From contig OY970164.1 in the NCBI GenBank assembly GCA_963706555.1, positions 2,356,001-2,420,000 on the forward strand: a DNA stretch of 64,000 bases, given 5' to 3'. The position numbers and the translations under genes were made by a program. The notes beneath the pieces are model-generated. The model ran no database searches. It was not told the DNA's origin and saw only the letters and a list, made by a program, of their open reading frames with translations. Source of the DNA: Bog-473 sp963706555. GTDB lineage: Bacteria; Actinomycetota; Acidimicrobiia; Acidimicrobiales; RAAP-2. Each line of letters begins with the position of its first letter. Positions within the stretch are counted from its first letter, which is position 1. Positions 1-9,484 of the stretch are shown here, piece after piece.

Positions 1-1
1 C

Positions 2-1256
2 TTCCTGACGTCGAGCTACTACCAGAAGCTCGGACGCACCCTCGAAGAGGGCTGTTTCGACATGATGTTCTTCGACGATCGCCTCGCCATGCCCGGTATC
101 TACGGCGGTTCGGTGGCCGAAGCGGTCCGCTATGGCGCACGCCCGGTCAAGATCGATCTGAGCATCGTGCTCGGGGTCATCGCCGGTGCGACCCGGTCCA
201 TCGGCCTCGGTGCCACCTATTCGACGACCTACTACTCCCCGTTCCACGTGGCCCGAACCTTTGCCACGCTCGACCACCTGACCGGTGGCCGGGCGGCCTG
301 GAACATCGTGACGTCGGTCAACGACAGCGAGGCACAGAATTTCGGCGTGGACCAAGTGCTCGACCACGACGAGCGCTATGACCGGGCCGACGAGTTCCTC
401 GAGGCCACAACCGGTCTCTGGGACACCTGGGAGGACGATGCACTGGTGCTCGATCGTGTCGGCGGTGTGTTCGCTGACCCGGAGAAGGTGCATGAGCTGA
501 ACCACTCGGGCCAGTGGTTCTCCGTCCGCGGCCCGTTGACGGTTCCCCGCTCTCCTCAGGGGCGACCCGTATTGCTGCAGGCTGGTTCGTCGGGCCGGGG
601 CCGGGACTTCGCTTCCCGATGGGCCGAGGTGATCTTCACCGGCGATCCCAGCATTGAGGTGGCACGGAATCACTACAAGGACCAGAAGGAGCGCATCGGC
701 GAGGGGGGCCGCGACCCCGATTCGGTGAAGATGCTGCCGATGGCGTACACGGTGGTGGGGGAGTCGACGGCTCAGGCGCAGGAGCGCGAGCAGATGTTCC
801 TCCACGATTTCGTCGACCCCATGGCCTCACTGACCCTGCTCTCCGAGCTGATGAACTACGACTTTGCCGGTCTCGACCTCGACGCGCCGATCACCGACGA
901 GCTCATCGCGTCGGTCTCGGGCATCCGGGGCCTCGTGCAGAACCTGCGCGGCGCACATCGGTGGAGACACCGTGACCCTGGCGGACCTGGCCGGCCATCG
1001 GGCCACCCTCCTCCAGGGCCCCCGGTTCGTGGGGACCGGTGCCGAGGTCGCGGATCAGATGGAGGAGTGGTTCACCAGTGGGGCCTGTGACGGTTTCGTC
1101 ATCGCCGCCACCCATTCGCCAGGTGCCTACGAGGACATGGTGCGACTGGTCGTTCCCGAGCTCCAGCGTCGTGGAGTGTTTCGCGACCACTACGCCGGGA
1201 CGACGCTGCGCGAGAACCTCGGGCTGTCCCGGCCCGAGTGCGCCGACCATGGGTGA
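2..1256 (+). pseudogene. FMN-dependent monooxygenase, NtaA/SnaA/DszA family (5' partial, frameshifted)
   Basis: Luciferase-like flavin monooxygenase; relatives oxidise small substrates with O2 and FMNH2 delivered by a separate reductase. The frame is open at the window edge (first residues FLTSSYYQKLG), so the N-terminus lies upstream. The family hallmark LTGGRAAWNIVTSVND is encoded near 280-325. The reading frame changes at about 945-955. Up to LVQNLR it follows the frame of base 2, and the expected C-terminus (GGDTVTLADLAGHR, then VFRDHYAGTTLRENLGL) continues in the next frame to a stop at 1256. One extra base in the GCGCGGCGC stretch, or two missing bases, explains this. It is either a decayed gene or an assembly error. 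The family call is firm; the substrate is unknown. Confidence 0.8.
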
Positions 1257-1328
1257 GGCGCCGCATGCGGTTTCCCGAATCCACGTGCTGACGAGCTACG
1301 GAAAACACCGGATGTCAGGAGAGCCGAG

Positions 1329-2393
1329 ATGACCGATGTGACTGCACACCTGCCGACCTACCGCGTCGCGCAATGGGCCACCGGCAACATAGGGACGCGC
1401 TCGCTGAGAGCCGTGATCGAGCATCCTCAGATGACGCTGGTCGGGCTCCATGTGCATTCGCCGGAGAAGGAGGGGCTCGATGCGGGCGAACTCTGCGGGC
1501 TCGCCCCGACCGGCGTCTTGGCGACGCGGGACATCCGCGACATTCTGAAGGCGAAGCCGGACTGCGTGCTCTATATGCAACAAGGTATGGACATCGATGC
1601 CATCTGTTCGTTGCTCGAAGCAGGAGCGAACGTGGTGGCAACCTGCGGCGAGTTCCATCACCCCGGGAGCATGGACCCGGCCGTGCGGTCGCGTGTCGAG
1701 GACGCATGCCGGCGGGGCGACTCGTCGATTCACAGTACCGGGATCAGTCCCGGGTTCATCTCCGAGGCCATGCCGATCGTCCTGACGTCGATCCAGCGCA
1801 GGCTCGACCGCCTGCAGATCGACGAGTTCGCCGACCTGTCGAGCCGCAACTCTCCCGAAATGCTGTTCCAATTGATGGGGTTCGGAAAGGATCCCTCCGC
1901 GTTCGATCCCCGGCGTTGGTCCCATGGCGCGGCCTCGTTCGGCCCGTCACTCCGCCTCATCGGCGAGGCGATCGGGCTCCCCCTCGACTCGGTCGATTCG
2001 TCGGGTGAGGTCGCCGTAGCGACCCGGGACCTCGAGATCGCGGCCGGCACCGTGCCGGCCGGGACCGTTGCGGCCCAAAAAATGACAGTGGCGGGTCGTC
2101 ACCACGGGGAGGTGTTGCTGGCCTTCAGCGCGACCTGGTACTGCTCGACGGACATCGACGCTGACTGGACGCTCCGTGACGGTGGCTGGCGGGTGACGGT
2201 CGAGGGTGATTGCCCCCTGGAACTCGACATCCGATTGGCCATCCCGTTGGAGAGGATGGCGGAGACAACCCCGGGCTACACCGCGCACCGCGCCGTCAAT
2301 GCCGTGCCGGTGGTCTGCGAGGCAAGTCCGGGAATCCGGACGACGGTCGACCTTCCACAGGTGATCGCCCACCTCGGAGCTGTGCCCTCCTGA
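1329..2393 (+). CDS. DapB-like NAD(P)-dependent dehydrogenase (dihydrodipicolinate reductase-like)
   Basis: 354-residue oxidoreductase with an N-terminal Rossmann signature (QWATGNIGTRSL, residues ~15-26). It resembles the dihydrodipicolinate reductase / 2,4-diaminopentanoate dehydrogenase group that is common in actinobacterial catabolic clusters and annotated there as NAD(P)H-dependent amine dehydrogenase-like. Further conserved blocks are GANVVATCGEFHHPG and HSTGISPGF. It is not a biosynthetic DapB, being longer and lacking the DapB substrate motif. The ATG is preceded by AGGAGA about 6 bases upstream. It follows the flavin monooxygenase by 72 bp on the same strand. The reaction is unknown; an amine or keto-acid dehydrogenase role is inferred only from the family. 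Confidence 0.75.
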   Translation: MTDVTAHLPTYRVAQWATGNIGTRSLRAVIEHPQMTLVGLHVHSPEKEGLDAGELCGLAPTGVLATRDIRDILKAKPDCVLYMQQGMDIDAICSLLEAGANVVATCGEFHHPGSMDPAVRSRVEDACRRGDSSIHSTGISPGFISEAMPIVLTSIQRRLDRLQIDEFADLSSRNSPEMLFQLMGFGKDPSAFDPRRWSHGAASFGPSLRLIGEAIGLPLDSVDSSGEVAVATRDLEIAAGTVPAGTVAAQKMTVAGRHHGEVLLAFSATWYCSTDIDADWTLRDGGWRVTVEGDCPLELDIRLAIPLERMAETTPGYTAHRAVNAVPVVCEASPGIRTTVDLPQVIAHLGAVPS

Positions 2394-2409
2394 CAGGGGC
2401 AGCGGGACC

Positions 2410-3144
2410 TCAGGCGCTGGCGCGGCTCTCGGGCTGCTGGTACCTGGTGGCGATCTCGCGAAGGATGGCCGCGAGTTGCTGAGGCGCGGAGCGGGCGACA
2501 TTGTGGCCGACATCGAGCGGGACAATCTCATGGGCGTGCATGGCGGCTGCCAGCCGTTGCTGTGCATCGGGCAGATAGAGGCGGCCTCGCAGGGGCTGGA
2601 TGTAGGTGCAAGGGAGCTCGGGCGCGACACCCTCCCAGGAGGTCGGAGTGCACCCGAGGTTCAGCGAATCGATCCGGGCCAGGGCACCGCGATCGCCGGT
2701 CGCACGAAGCCCCGCAGGCAGTGCCGAGGCGTCATCGGCCCAGGTGGTCCCACGCAACTCCTTTCGTAAGGCATCGGCCTCGGCGAGTAGGTGGTCGACG
2801 AACTCCAGCGAAGCGACTGCGAGGGGCATCTCGCCCTCGGCTGCCGCGACAGCCGCGATATGGACCGGGTGGACGATTCGTTTGCCGAGTTGGGCGAGGA
2901 TGCCCGGGGAGACTGCGCCTCCCATGGAATGTGCGACGAGCACAATCGGGCCCGAGGTCAGTTCGACGATATCGGTGACGGCCCGGCGCACCGCGAGATC
3001 CACGGTGACGCGGCTGAGGTCGGACGGGTTCTGCCCCCTACCGGGGAGGTCGAGGGCAAGGGAGAGGACGGGGAGTGCGAGCTGAACCTCGTTCCGGACA
3101 GCGGCAGTGTCCCCCGCACCGTGCACAAAGACCATCGTGACCAT
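2410..3144 (-). CDS. alpha/beta hydrolase
   Basis: 244-residue alpha/beta-hydrolase fold protein. Near the N-terminus FVHGAGD matches the oxyanion HG motif. The nucleophile elbow is VAHSMGGAV (Ser about residue 91) and a C-terminal DVGHNV supplies the probable catalytic His. It is compact, lacks a lid insertion and resembles the EstA/salicylate-esterase-like group, so it probably hydrolyses a small ester. A GAGGA ribosome-binding site lies 5 bases before the ATG. It converges on the DapB-like gene with 16 bp between the stops and reads in the same direction as the broken acyl-CoA dehydrogenase upstream of it. No signal peptide is seen, so it is cytoplasmic. Confidence 0.75.
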   Translation of the reverse strand: MVTMVFVHGAGDTAAVRNEVQLALPVLSLALDLPGRGQNPSDLSRVTVDLAVRRAVTDIVELTSGPIVLVAHSMGGAVSPGILAQLGKRIVHPVHIAAVAAAEGEMPLAVASLEFVDHLLAEADALRKELRGTTWADDASALPAGLRATGDRGALARIDSLNLGCTPTSWEGVAPELPCTYIQPLRGRLYLPDAQQRLAAAMHAHEIVPLDVGHNVARSAPQQLAAILREIATRYQQPESRASA

Positions 3145-3286
3145 GTCTTCCTCGTCCTTCGTCGGACCACCTGGCCAAGGAGCAACTGGTCTCGGATAGT
3201 GAGCCGGTCACGATGTTCGGAGAAGCGTAACTCGTCGGGGTTCCCTGAGAACCGAGCATCCCGGGTTCCCATGAAACGGCACGTGT

Positions 3287-4508
3287 CTAGGTAGGACGCG
3301 GTTCCCGCGGGAGGCCGAGTGCTCGTTCTGCGATCGTGTTCCGTTGAATTTCATCGCTTCCACCAGCAATGCGAAGTCCGGGGGCGAAGAGAAATCGGTT
3401 CTGCCAGTCGGTCGTGGCCGATTCACTTTCGTCGAGGGGGCCAGCGACCGCGGCCGCACCCAGCAAATCCAACGCGGCGGACGTCATACGGCGGGCGTGT
3501 TCCGAATACATCAGTTTGAGCAAGCCACCCACCCGTGCGTGGCCTTGTGCCTGTGCTCGCTGAATCGACCATTGCAGGATTGCGGCATCAGAGTAGAGAG
3601 AGGCAAGACGGTTACGGACCAGCGCATCTTCGGCCCGGTTGATCTTTCGTGCTAGTTCGATCAGTTCTTCCGGCGTCCCCGCAGATGTGCCGCCGCCGAG
3701 CGAAGCACGCTCATTCATGAGCATGGTGGTCGCCACATCCCAGCCTCGGCCAAGTTCGCCGATCAATGACTCGCGGGGAATGAAGACGTCGTTGAGGAAC
3801 ACTTCGTTGAAGTGATAGGCGCCGGAGATCTGACGCAAGGGTCGTACCTCGACGCCTGGCGAAGACATGTCAACAATGAAGGCGGAAATTCCGGCATGAC
3901 GAGGCTTGGACGGATCGGTCCGAGCGAGCGCCAAACCAAAGTCACTGCAGGATGCGCCAGATGTCCACACCTTTTGCCCATTGAGATTCCAGCCGTTGTC
4001 CGTCTCTGATGCGGCGGTCCGCAGTGACGGAAGGTCGGATCCGGCATCCGGCTCAGAGAACAGTTGGCACCACACCTCATCTCCTCGACGAAGGGGTGCG
4101 AGATAGCGTTGCAGTTGACCCGTCGTCCCGAACGAGATGAGCGTCGGCCCGACCATTTCGACACCGACAGAGAGGGGCTTGGTGGTCACCCCTACCAGCG
4201 CCTGCTCCTCAGCAAAGATCTTCCGGTGAGCCTCGCTGATGCCTCCGTACTCGGGCGGCCAACCAAGCGCCCCCCAGCCCACGTCGTCGAGGGATCGCTG
4301 CCACGAAACAATTCGATCGCATGTTCACGGCCAGTTGTCGTTCGTACGATTCGTAATTGTCGGCCCGCTCGGTGTGGGCGGTGGAGAAGTCGTCGGGCGC
4401 GCCTTTGCGCGGTGCGGCGCTCCTGAGCCACGTTCGGACCTCAGCGCGGAAGTCCTCTAGATCCTCGGTACCGGGAGATGCCTCCATGCCGTCCCTTCGT
4501 CCGGTCAT
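3287..4508 (-). pseudogene. acyl-CoA dehydrogenase, frameshifted near the N-terminus
   Basis: FAD-dependent acyl-CoA dehydrogenase that would introduce an alpha,beta double bond in an acyl-CoA. The N-terminal segment (MEASPGTEDLEDFRAEVRTW to YERQLA) reads in one frame from 4508 or the internal Met at about 4487. The body (VGWGALGWPPEYGG, CQLFSEPDAGSDLPSL, GQKVWTSGA, IAGGSDEIQRNTIAERALGL) reads in another frame down to 3287. Between about 4340 and 4285 the homologous helix appears in pieces: REHAIE in the third frame, then WQRSLDD in the frame of the body. At least one, probably two, small indels are therefore present. The C-terminal half is intact and typical. It is divergent from the acyl-CoA synthetase at 4790. 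Confidence 0.8.
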
Positions 4509-4789
4509 TTTCCGAGTGGCATGCTAACATTGATGTCGACATTGAAGGAGTGGAGGGACCTTGCGGAATCAGACGTTGGCTCGCTCGCTCGCTTCCAATG
4601 AAGGCGTCGAGGTGGGGGATGGATCTCTGCGTTTTGCCCGCGGCCTGGGAATCCAAGGGCTCAGTCTGGGCCTGAGATGGTGCAGTGGCCGCGACGCTCG
4701 CCTTCGGGCAACCGGTTCCTTTATGGAATTGTCTGGCTGCGGACGGGCCTGGAGTCGGCCTTTTCTTCCTGACTACGATGCGCCACACC

Positions 4790-6442
4790 ATGGGTGAGAC
4801 CTTCGCTGAGGCACTTCTCGCACACGAGACGGACGAGGGCCCGGCGCTCTTGTTCGAGGATCAGTCCTGGTCGTGGGCCGCGTTCTTCGAAGAGTGCAGG
4901 CGGAGGGTGTCGGTCTGGCAGGAAATGCGGGACCCTTCTCTCCCTCCTCATATCGGCGTGCTCCTGGACAACGTGCCCGACTATCTCTTCTGGCTCGGTG
5001 CCGGTGCGTTGGCTGGTGCAACCATCGTCGGCATCAACTCGACGTACCGTGGGAGCGAACTTGCTCGACTGATCGACCACACCGATTGCCAGGTCCTCGT
5101 CACCGAAGACCGCCACCGGCCACTTGTGGATGGGCTCAAGCTGCACATGTCGGCATCTCGCGTGCTGCAGATCGACGAACCGCAGTACGCCGAGACGCTG
5201 CGTACGGTTACCCCGGCCTGGCCGGCCGAGGCGATCGATCCGCAGACGCTGCAACTGCTTATTTTCACGTCAGGATCCACGGCGGCGCCCAAGGCGGTTC
5301 GTTGCACCCAGGGCCGACTGGCGAGAACCGGGAAGCACGTCGCTGGAATTGCCGATCTGAGCAAGGACGACGTGGTGTATCCACCGCTTCCATTGTTCCA
5401 CTCGAGTGCCCTCTTTACGGCCTGGTCGTCCGCCGTGCATGTTGGCGCACCGATGGCCCTTCGTCGGAAGTTCTCCGCCTCGGGGTTTCTCCCTGATGTC
5501 CGTCGCTATGGCGTGACGTTCATCGCTTATACGGGGAAGGTTCTCCAGTACGTGATGACAACCCCCGAGGCCGAGGATGACGGGGAGAACCCGCCGCGCC
5601 TCGCGGTGGGCAATGAAGCGAGCCTGGCCGACATCCAGGGTTTTGCCCGTCGATTCGATTGCGAGGTCCGCGACAGCTACGGCTCGACCGAGGGGCTGAT
5701 CATCATTCGCCGATCATCGGATATGCCGGCGCTCGCCTTGGGAAAGGGCGGCGACGGTGTGCGCGTCTTCGATCCCGAGACGGGTTCCGAGACAATGGAT
5801 GCCGAGTTCGACGCGAACGGTCACCTCGCCAATGAGGACAGCGCCATCGGGGAGCTGGTGCAAATCGATCCCGGACAGTCATTCGAGGGGTACTACCGCA
5901 ACCCGGAGGCTGACAGGCTCCGATTTCGCGATGGGATCTTTTGGTCAGGTGACCTCGCATATCGCGATGCCGATGGATGGATCTATTTTGTAGGGCGAGA
6001 CAATGACTGGATCCGGGTTGACGGCGAGAATTTTGCTGCACGGCCGGTGGAGAGACTCGTCAGCGAATATCGCGCAGTGCGGACGTCCGCTGCGTACGCG
6101 GTGCCCGATCCGGCAGTTGGCGACCGCGTCATGGTCGCGGTGGAACTGAACACGGGATTCGACTTCGATCCTGCAGAGTTCGATCAGTTCCTCGCTGATC
6201 ATCCCGACATGGGCCCGAAGTGGCAGCCCAGCTTCGTAAGGGTGATGGAAGCCCTGCCGGTGTTGGCGAGCCTCAAGATCGACAAGCGAACACTCCGGCG
6301 GGAGGCGTGGGAATGTGACGATCCAGTCTGGTGGAGACGCGGTCGAGCCGAGCCGCTCACCATGCTCGGCCCGGAGGACGTTGCCGACATGAGTGCCCTC
6401 CTCCATCGCCCAGAGCCGTCGGCGCCACTGCCGGAGCCGTGA
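4790..6442 (+). CDS. acyl-CoA synthetase (AMP-forming, FadD-like)
   Basis: 550-residue ANL-superfamily ligase that activates a carboxylic acid to acyl-AMP and then acyl-CoA. It shows the phosphate-binding loop LLIFTSGSTAAPKAV (residues ~156-170), DSYGSTEG of the adenylate site, SGDLAYRDADGW with GRDNDWIRVDGENF at the hinge, and KIDKRTLRR with the C-terminal catalytic Lys. Two ATGs (4778 and 4790) are possible; the second gives the usual FadD start MGETFAEALL. Seven bases separate its stop from the following SDR, so the two probably form an operon. It is likely the activating enzyme for the acid handled by the neighbouring dehydrogenase. Chain-length preference cannot be read. Confidence 0.85.
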   Translation: MGETFAEALLAHETDEGPALLFEDQSWSWAAFFEECRRRVSVWQEMRDPSLPPHIGVLLDNVPDYLFWLGAGALAGATIVGINSTYRGSELARLIDHTDCQVLVTEDRHRPLVDGLKLHMSASRVLQIDEPQYAETLRTVTPAWPAEAIDPQTLQLLIFTSGSTAAPKAVRCTQGRLARTGKHVAGIADLSKDDVVYPPLPLFHSSALFTAWSSAVHVGAPMALRRKFSASGFLPDVRRYGVTFIAYTGKVLQYVMTTPEAEDDGENPPRLAVGNEASLADIQGFARRFDCEVRDSYGSTEGLIIIRRSSDMPALALGKGGDGVRVFDPETGSETMDAEFDANGHLANEDSAIGELVQIDPGQSFEGYYRNPEADRLRFRDGIFWSGDLAYRDADGWIYFVGRDNDWIRVDGENFAARPVERLVSEYRAVRTSAAYAVPDPAVGDRVMVAVELNTGFDFDPAEFDQFLADHPDMGPKWQPSFVRVMEALPVLASLKIDKRTLRREAWECDDPVWWRRGRAEPLTMLGPEDVADMSALLHRPEPSAPLPEP

Positions 6443-6449
6443 GAATCCA

Positions 6450-7220
6450 GTGACGGCGGCAAACGCATTCGTCGGACGTCGCGCGCTGATTACGGGTGCG
6501 GCGCGGGGTCAAGGCCGCGCGATCGCTGATCGGTTTCTTCAGTCCGGTGCCTTCGTTGTTGCGAGCGATCTCAAAATGCCGGACGAAGCCTGGCATGAAA
6601 ATCTGATCCTTTGTGAATTGGATGTCACGAGCGAGGAGTCGTGGGATCGAGTCGCAAACCTTGTCGTTGAGCGTCTCGGCGGCCTCGACATCTTGGTGAA
6701 CAATGCCGGGATACTCCGGACTGAGCGCTTGGTTGACGAGTCTCCCGATGCGTTCGAACAGACGTGGCGTGTCAACTGCCTCGGTCCTTTTTTGGGGATG
6801 CGTGCGTGCGCTCGGCTTCTGCGGGTGGGCACTCAGCCCGCCATCGTCAATATCGAATCCACCGCTGCTGCGCATGCGTGGCCCCATCACGCGTCGTACG
6901 TCTCTTCGAAGTGGGCCTTGCGGGGATTGACGCATGTTGCGGCGTTGGACTTCTCGCCATATGGCATTCGGGTGAACGCTGTCCTGCCTGGTCCGATAGC
7001 CACCCCGATGATGTTGCCCGGAGACGACCGGGACGCTGATGTGCACTCGAGATTCGGCGGCCTCCCGCTTGGTCGGATGGGGGAGGCCGGTGAGGTGGCA
7101 GAAGCCGTGTTGTTCCTCGCCAGCGAGCAGGCTTCGTATATCACCGGTTCCGAACTGATCGTCGACGGAGGTCAGCTCACCGGCACGCCTGCTCCACACG
7201 AGGATCGGATTGTTCCATGA
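6450..7220 (+). CDS. short-chain dehydrogenase/reductase (SDR)
   Basis: 256-residue classical SDR. The cofactor motif is ITGAARGQGRAI (TGxxxGxG), followed by DILVNNAGI and the catalytic pair in SYVSSKWA (Tyr and Lys); the C-terminus ITGSELIVDGGQ is typical of FabG-like enzymes. The start is taken as the GTG at 6450, 8 bases after the acyl-CoA synthetase stop, which removes an unlikely basic extension. Its position behind a ligase suggests it oxidises a hydroxyacyl-CoA or alcohol intermediate; this role is inferred. Confidence 0.85.
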   Translation: MTAANAFVGRRALITGAARGQGRAIADRFLQSGAFVVASDLKMPDEAWHENLILCELDVTSEESWDRVANLVVERLGGLDILVNNAGILRTERLVDESPDAFEQTWRVNCLGPFLGMRACARLLRVGTQPAIVNIESTAAAHAWPHHASYVSSKWALRGLTHVAALDFSPYGIRVNAVLPGPIATPMMLPGDDRDADVHSRFGGLPLGRMGEAGEVAEAVLFLASEQASYITGSELIVDGGQLTGTPAPHEDRIVP

Positions 7221-7255
7221 ATCCTTTACCGGGTTGTGCGTGAGGTGTTCCTCCG

Positions 7256-7876
7256 ATGAGTGCGGTGCGATCCATGCGGCATCATCCACTGCAACTCTTC
7301 GGGAAGCGCGTCACGCTTCGACCGCTCAAAGACGGGGACTTTGAGCAATGGCATGAGGTCCGGACTCGGTGCAGTGCCTGGTTGTTGCCGTGGGAACCTC
7401 GCCAGAGAGGGGCTCCGGCTCCTTTGGAGGACAGGCCGAACTTCGCCCACCGCTGCACTATCCGCGAGCGGGAACGGAATCTCGGAATTGGCTACGGGTT
7501 CGGAATCTTCATCGGGGAGCGGTTCGGGGGTGAAGTCACTCTTTCGTCGATCCAGCGGGGCCCCTCCCAGTGCGGTTCGATCGGCTACTGGATCGACGAG
7601 GCATTGGCTGGCCGAAGCCTGGTACCCGAAGCGGTTGTCGTCACGCTCGGCTTTGCATTCGAATCCATTTCCTTGCATCGGGTCGAGATCTCCATCATCC
7701 CCAGGAATATGGCGAGTCGCCGTGTCGTCGACAAGCTCGGGATCCGCCAGGAGGGCGTGGCCGAGCGATTCCTCGAGATCGATGGCATGTGGGAAGACCA
7801 TGCGCGCTATGCGATGACTTCCGAAGAGTGGGCGACCCGCAAGCTGGATCTCGGCCGGATGTGGCTTCCTGAGTGA
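7256..7876 (+). CDS. GNAT family N-acetyltransferase (RimJ/RimL type)
   Basis: 206-residue acetyltransferase of the RimJ/RimL branch, which acetylates amino groups (N-terminal alanine of ribosomal proteins, or small amines) with acetyl-CoA. Visible marks are VTLRPLKDGDFEQWHEVR at the N-terminus, SIGYWIDEALAGRSLVPEAV (beta4 and the acetyl-CoA loop), and HRVEISIIPRNMASRRVVDKLG, the classic region that includes the N-x-x-S-x-x-V-x-x-K-L-G motif. It lies 35 bp after the SDR on the same strand. It is probably a housekeeping or detoxifying activity rather than a pathway step. Confidence 0.85.
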   Translation: MSAVRSMRHHPLQLFGKRVTLRPLKDGDFEQWHEVRTRCSAWLLPWEPRQRGAPAPLEDRPNFAHRCTIRERERNLGIGYGFGIFIGERFGGEVTLSSIQRGPSQCGSIGYWIDEALAGRSLVPEAVVVTLGFAFESISLHRVEISIIPRNMASRRVVDKLGIRQEGVAERFLEIDGMWEDHARYAMTSEEWATRKLDLGRMWLPE

Positions 7877-8031
7877 TCCGCGGGACCGGGTGCAAGGTCA
7901 TGGCTGGTCTGTAACGAACTGCGGCAGTGCACGAGAACGGCCACCATGGGGAACCTCCCGGCTGACTGTCTGTCCGGGCGACATATGGGTAAAACGCCTG
8001 GAAATCCAACCAAAAATGTGGGCCTCGGCGC

Positions 8032-8061
8032 TCGACATCGATGTCAACCTTGTGTTACGGT
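8032..8061 (+). promoter_or_regulatory. candidate promoter with 12-bp palindrome
   Basis: TCGACA (8032-8037), an 18-base spacer, then TACGGT (8056-8061, TANNNT) fits an actinobacterial promoter for the receptor gene starting at 8108. The perfect palindrome GACATCGATGTC (8034-8045) overlaps the -35 box and could be an operator. Confidence 0.4.
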
Positions 8062-8078
8062 ATCGTTGCAAATGAAAG

Positions 8079-8093
8079 GCGGCAGGTTGCCGC
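8079..8093 (+). other. short hairpin in the receptor-gene 5' leader
   Basis: GCGGCA, a 3-base loop and TGCCGC form a perfect 6-bp stem immediately before the G-rich ribosome-binding site of the 8108 gene. It could affect translation; this is a structural observation only. Confidence 0.3.
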
Positions 8094-8107
8094 AAAGGGG
8101 GGTCACT

Positions 8108-9319
8108 GTGGGAAAAATTCGGAGAATTGCCGCGAGCTTCGTGGCTGGCTTGATGATGCTGGGCGGGGCGGTCACAGCCCTCAGCGTGTCGACATCGGCC
8201 GCCGGCGCGACCGGGGCGCCGATCAAGATCGGTCTTGTCTGCGGCTGTACAGGTCCTCTTGCGGCGGGCGTCCAGGACGTCCCAGCGGTGTACAAGGCAT
8301 GGGTGGCCTCGGTCAACGCCACTGGCGGGATCAATGGTCACAAGCTCGACCTCATCTACAAGGACGACACGAGCAACCCGGCCACGTCGGTGTCCATCGT
8401 CCACAACTTCGTCGAATCAGATCATGTGCTGGCCATCGTCGACGCGACGTCCAACGATGAGGCGTGGGCCGCCTACGTACAGCAGAACGGCGTTCCGGTC
8501 GTCGGTATGGACACATCGGCCCAGCCGTACTACACGAACCCCGATTTCTATGCGGAAGGCCAGACCGAGGACTCTTTGTTCTATGGCATCACCGACGCAG
8601 TCAAGCAGGCGGGTGGAACGAAGTTCGCTCTCTTCTACTGCGCTGAAGCCGTCCAATGCCAGGAGGGAATAGCGCCCCTGGTCGCGCAGGCCAAGACCGT
8701 CGGTGAGGATGTGGTATCGACGCTCCAGGTGTCAGCCAGCGCTCCGAACTACACGGCGCAATGCCTAGAGGCGAAGCAAGCCGGGGCCACCGTCATCTTC
8801 ACGGCAGATGCGCAGACGGTTGACGAGAAGATCATCCAGGACTGCTACGCACAGGGCTACAAGCCAAAGGTCGTGATCGACGGTGAGGTACTCCTTCCTT
8901 CCTTCACCACGACGCCGGGAATAAATCAGGCGACCTACTTCACCGTTCCTAACTTCCCGTATTTCGTCAACTCGCCTGCCATCAAGACGATGAACAAGGC
9001 GATCGACAAGTACGCCCCAGGCACACGGAAGGATGTCAACTACGGAGAACTGCCGGTTGAGGCGTGGATTGCCGGAAAGATGCTCCAGGCAGGGGCGCAG
9101 GCCGGGGGCATGGGTGCAAACGGCAAGGCTCCCACGAGCGCTCAATTGACGAAGGGTTTGAACTCCCTCCATGGGACGACCCTCGGCGGCTTGGCTCCGG
9201 CGCTCACCTTCACGGCCAGTAAGCCCCACCCGGTCGACTGCTGGTATTACGCCCTGCTGAAGAACGGGAAATACTCCACCCCGCTTGGGTTGAAGCCGAC
9301 ATGCGCTCCGAAGAAGTGA
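8108..9319 (+). CDS. ABC transporter substrate-binding protein (branched-chain amino acid/amide type)
   Basis: 403-residue extracytoplasmic receptor of the Leu/Ile/Val-binding (Peripla_BP_6) family. The GTG at 8108 follows a run of six G and gives a clean signal peptide: KIRR, a hydrophobic segment of residues ~9-28, then an Ala-rich cleavage zone before GAPIKIGLVCG. The mature domain carries VNATGGINGHKLDLIYKDD and the second-lobe features of the family. Cysteines at about 45 and 47 and a C-terminal pair (about 378 and 399) suggest disulfides. There is no lipobox, so it is either released or anchored by partners. No permease or ATPase genes lie beside it, so it is an orphan receptor. The ligand is unknown. 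Confidence 0.85.
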   Translation: MGKIRRIAASFVAGLMMLGGAVTALSVSTSAAGATGAPIKIGLVCGCTGPLAAGVQDVPAVYKAWVASVNATGGINGHKLDLIYKDDTSNPATSVSIVHNFVESDHVLAIVDATSNDEAWAAYVQQNGVPVVGMDTSAQPYYTNPDFYAEGQTEDSLFYGITDAVKQAGGTKFALFYCAEAVQCQEGIAPLVAQAKTVGEDVVSTLQVSASAPNYTAQCLEAKQAGATVIFTADAQTVDEKIIQDCYAQGYKPKVVIDGEVLLPSFTTTPGINQATYFTVPNFPYFVNSPAIKTMNKAIDKYAPGTRKDVNYGELPVEAWIAGKMLQAGAQAGGMGANGKAPTSAQLTKGLNSLHGTTLGGLAPALTFTASKPHPVDCWYYALLKNGKYSTPLGLKPTCAPKK

Positions 9320-9374
9320 CGAGGGTCGTTGGCTAGTCCGACATCACCAGCGGACCGGTAGTTGTCGCGATGAC

Positions 9375-9414
9375 GGACCGAGCTTGCTGCGCACGGGCGC
9401 AGCAAGCTCGGTCC
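9375..9414. terminator. strong hairpin between convergent genes
   Basis: An 18-bp perfect stem (GGACCGAGCTTGCTGCGC at 9375-9392 pairing with 9397-9414) encloses a 4-base ACGG loop. It sits 55 bp after the receptor-gene stop and 70 bp before the TetR-gene stop, so it can serve both strands. There is no T-run, as is usual for actinobacterial terminators. Confidence 0.7.
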
Positions 9415-9484
9415 TCGTGCGTTCTATGGGTTGAGACGACGCGCCGAGCGGACCTGTCAGTGCACGCTTCGGGGATGGCTGTGA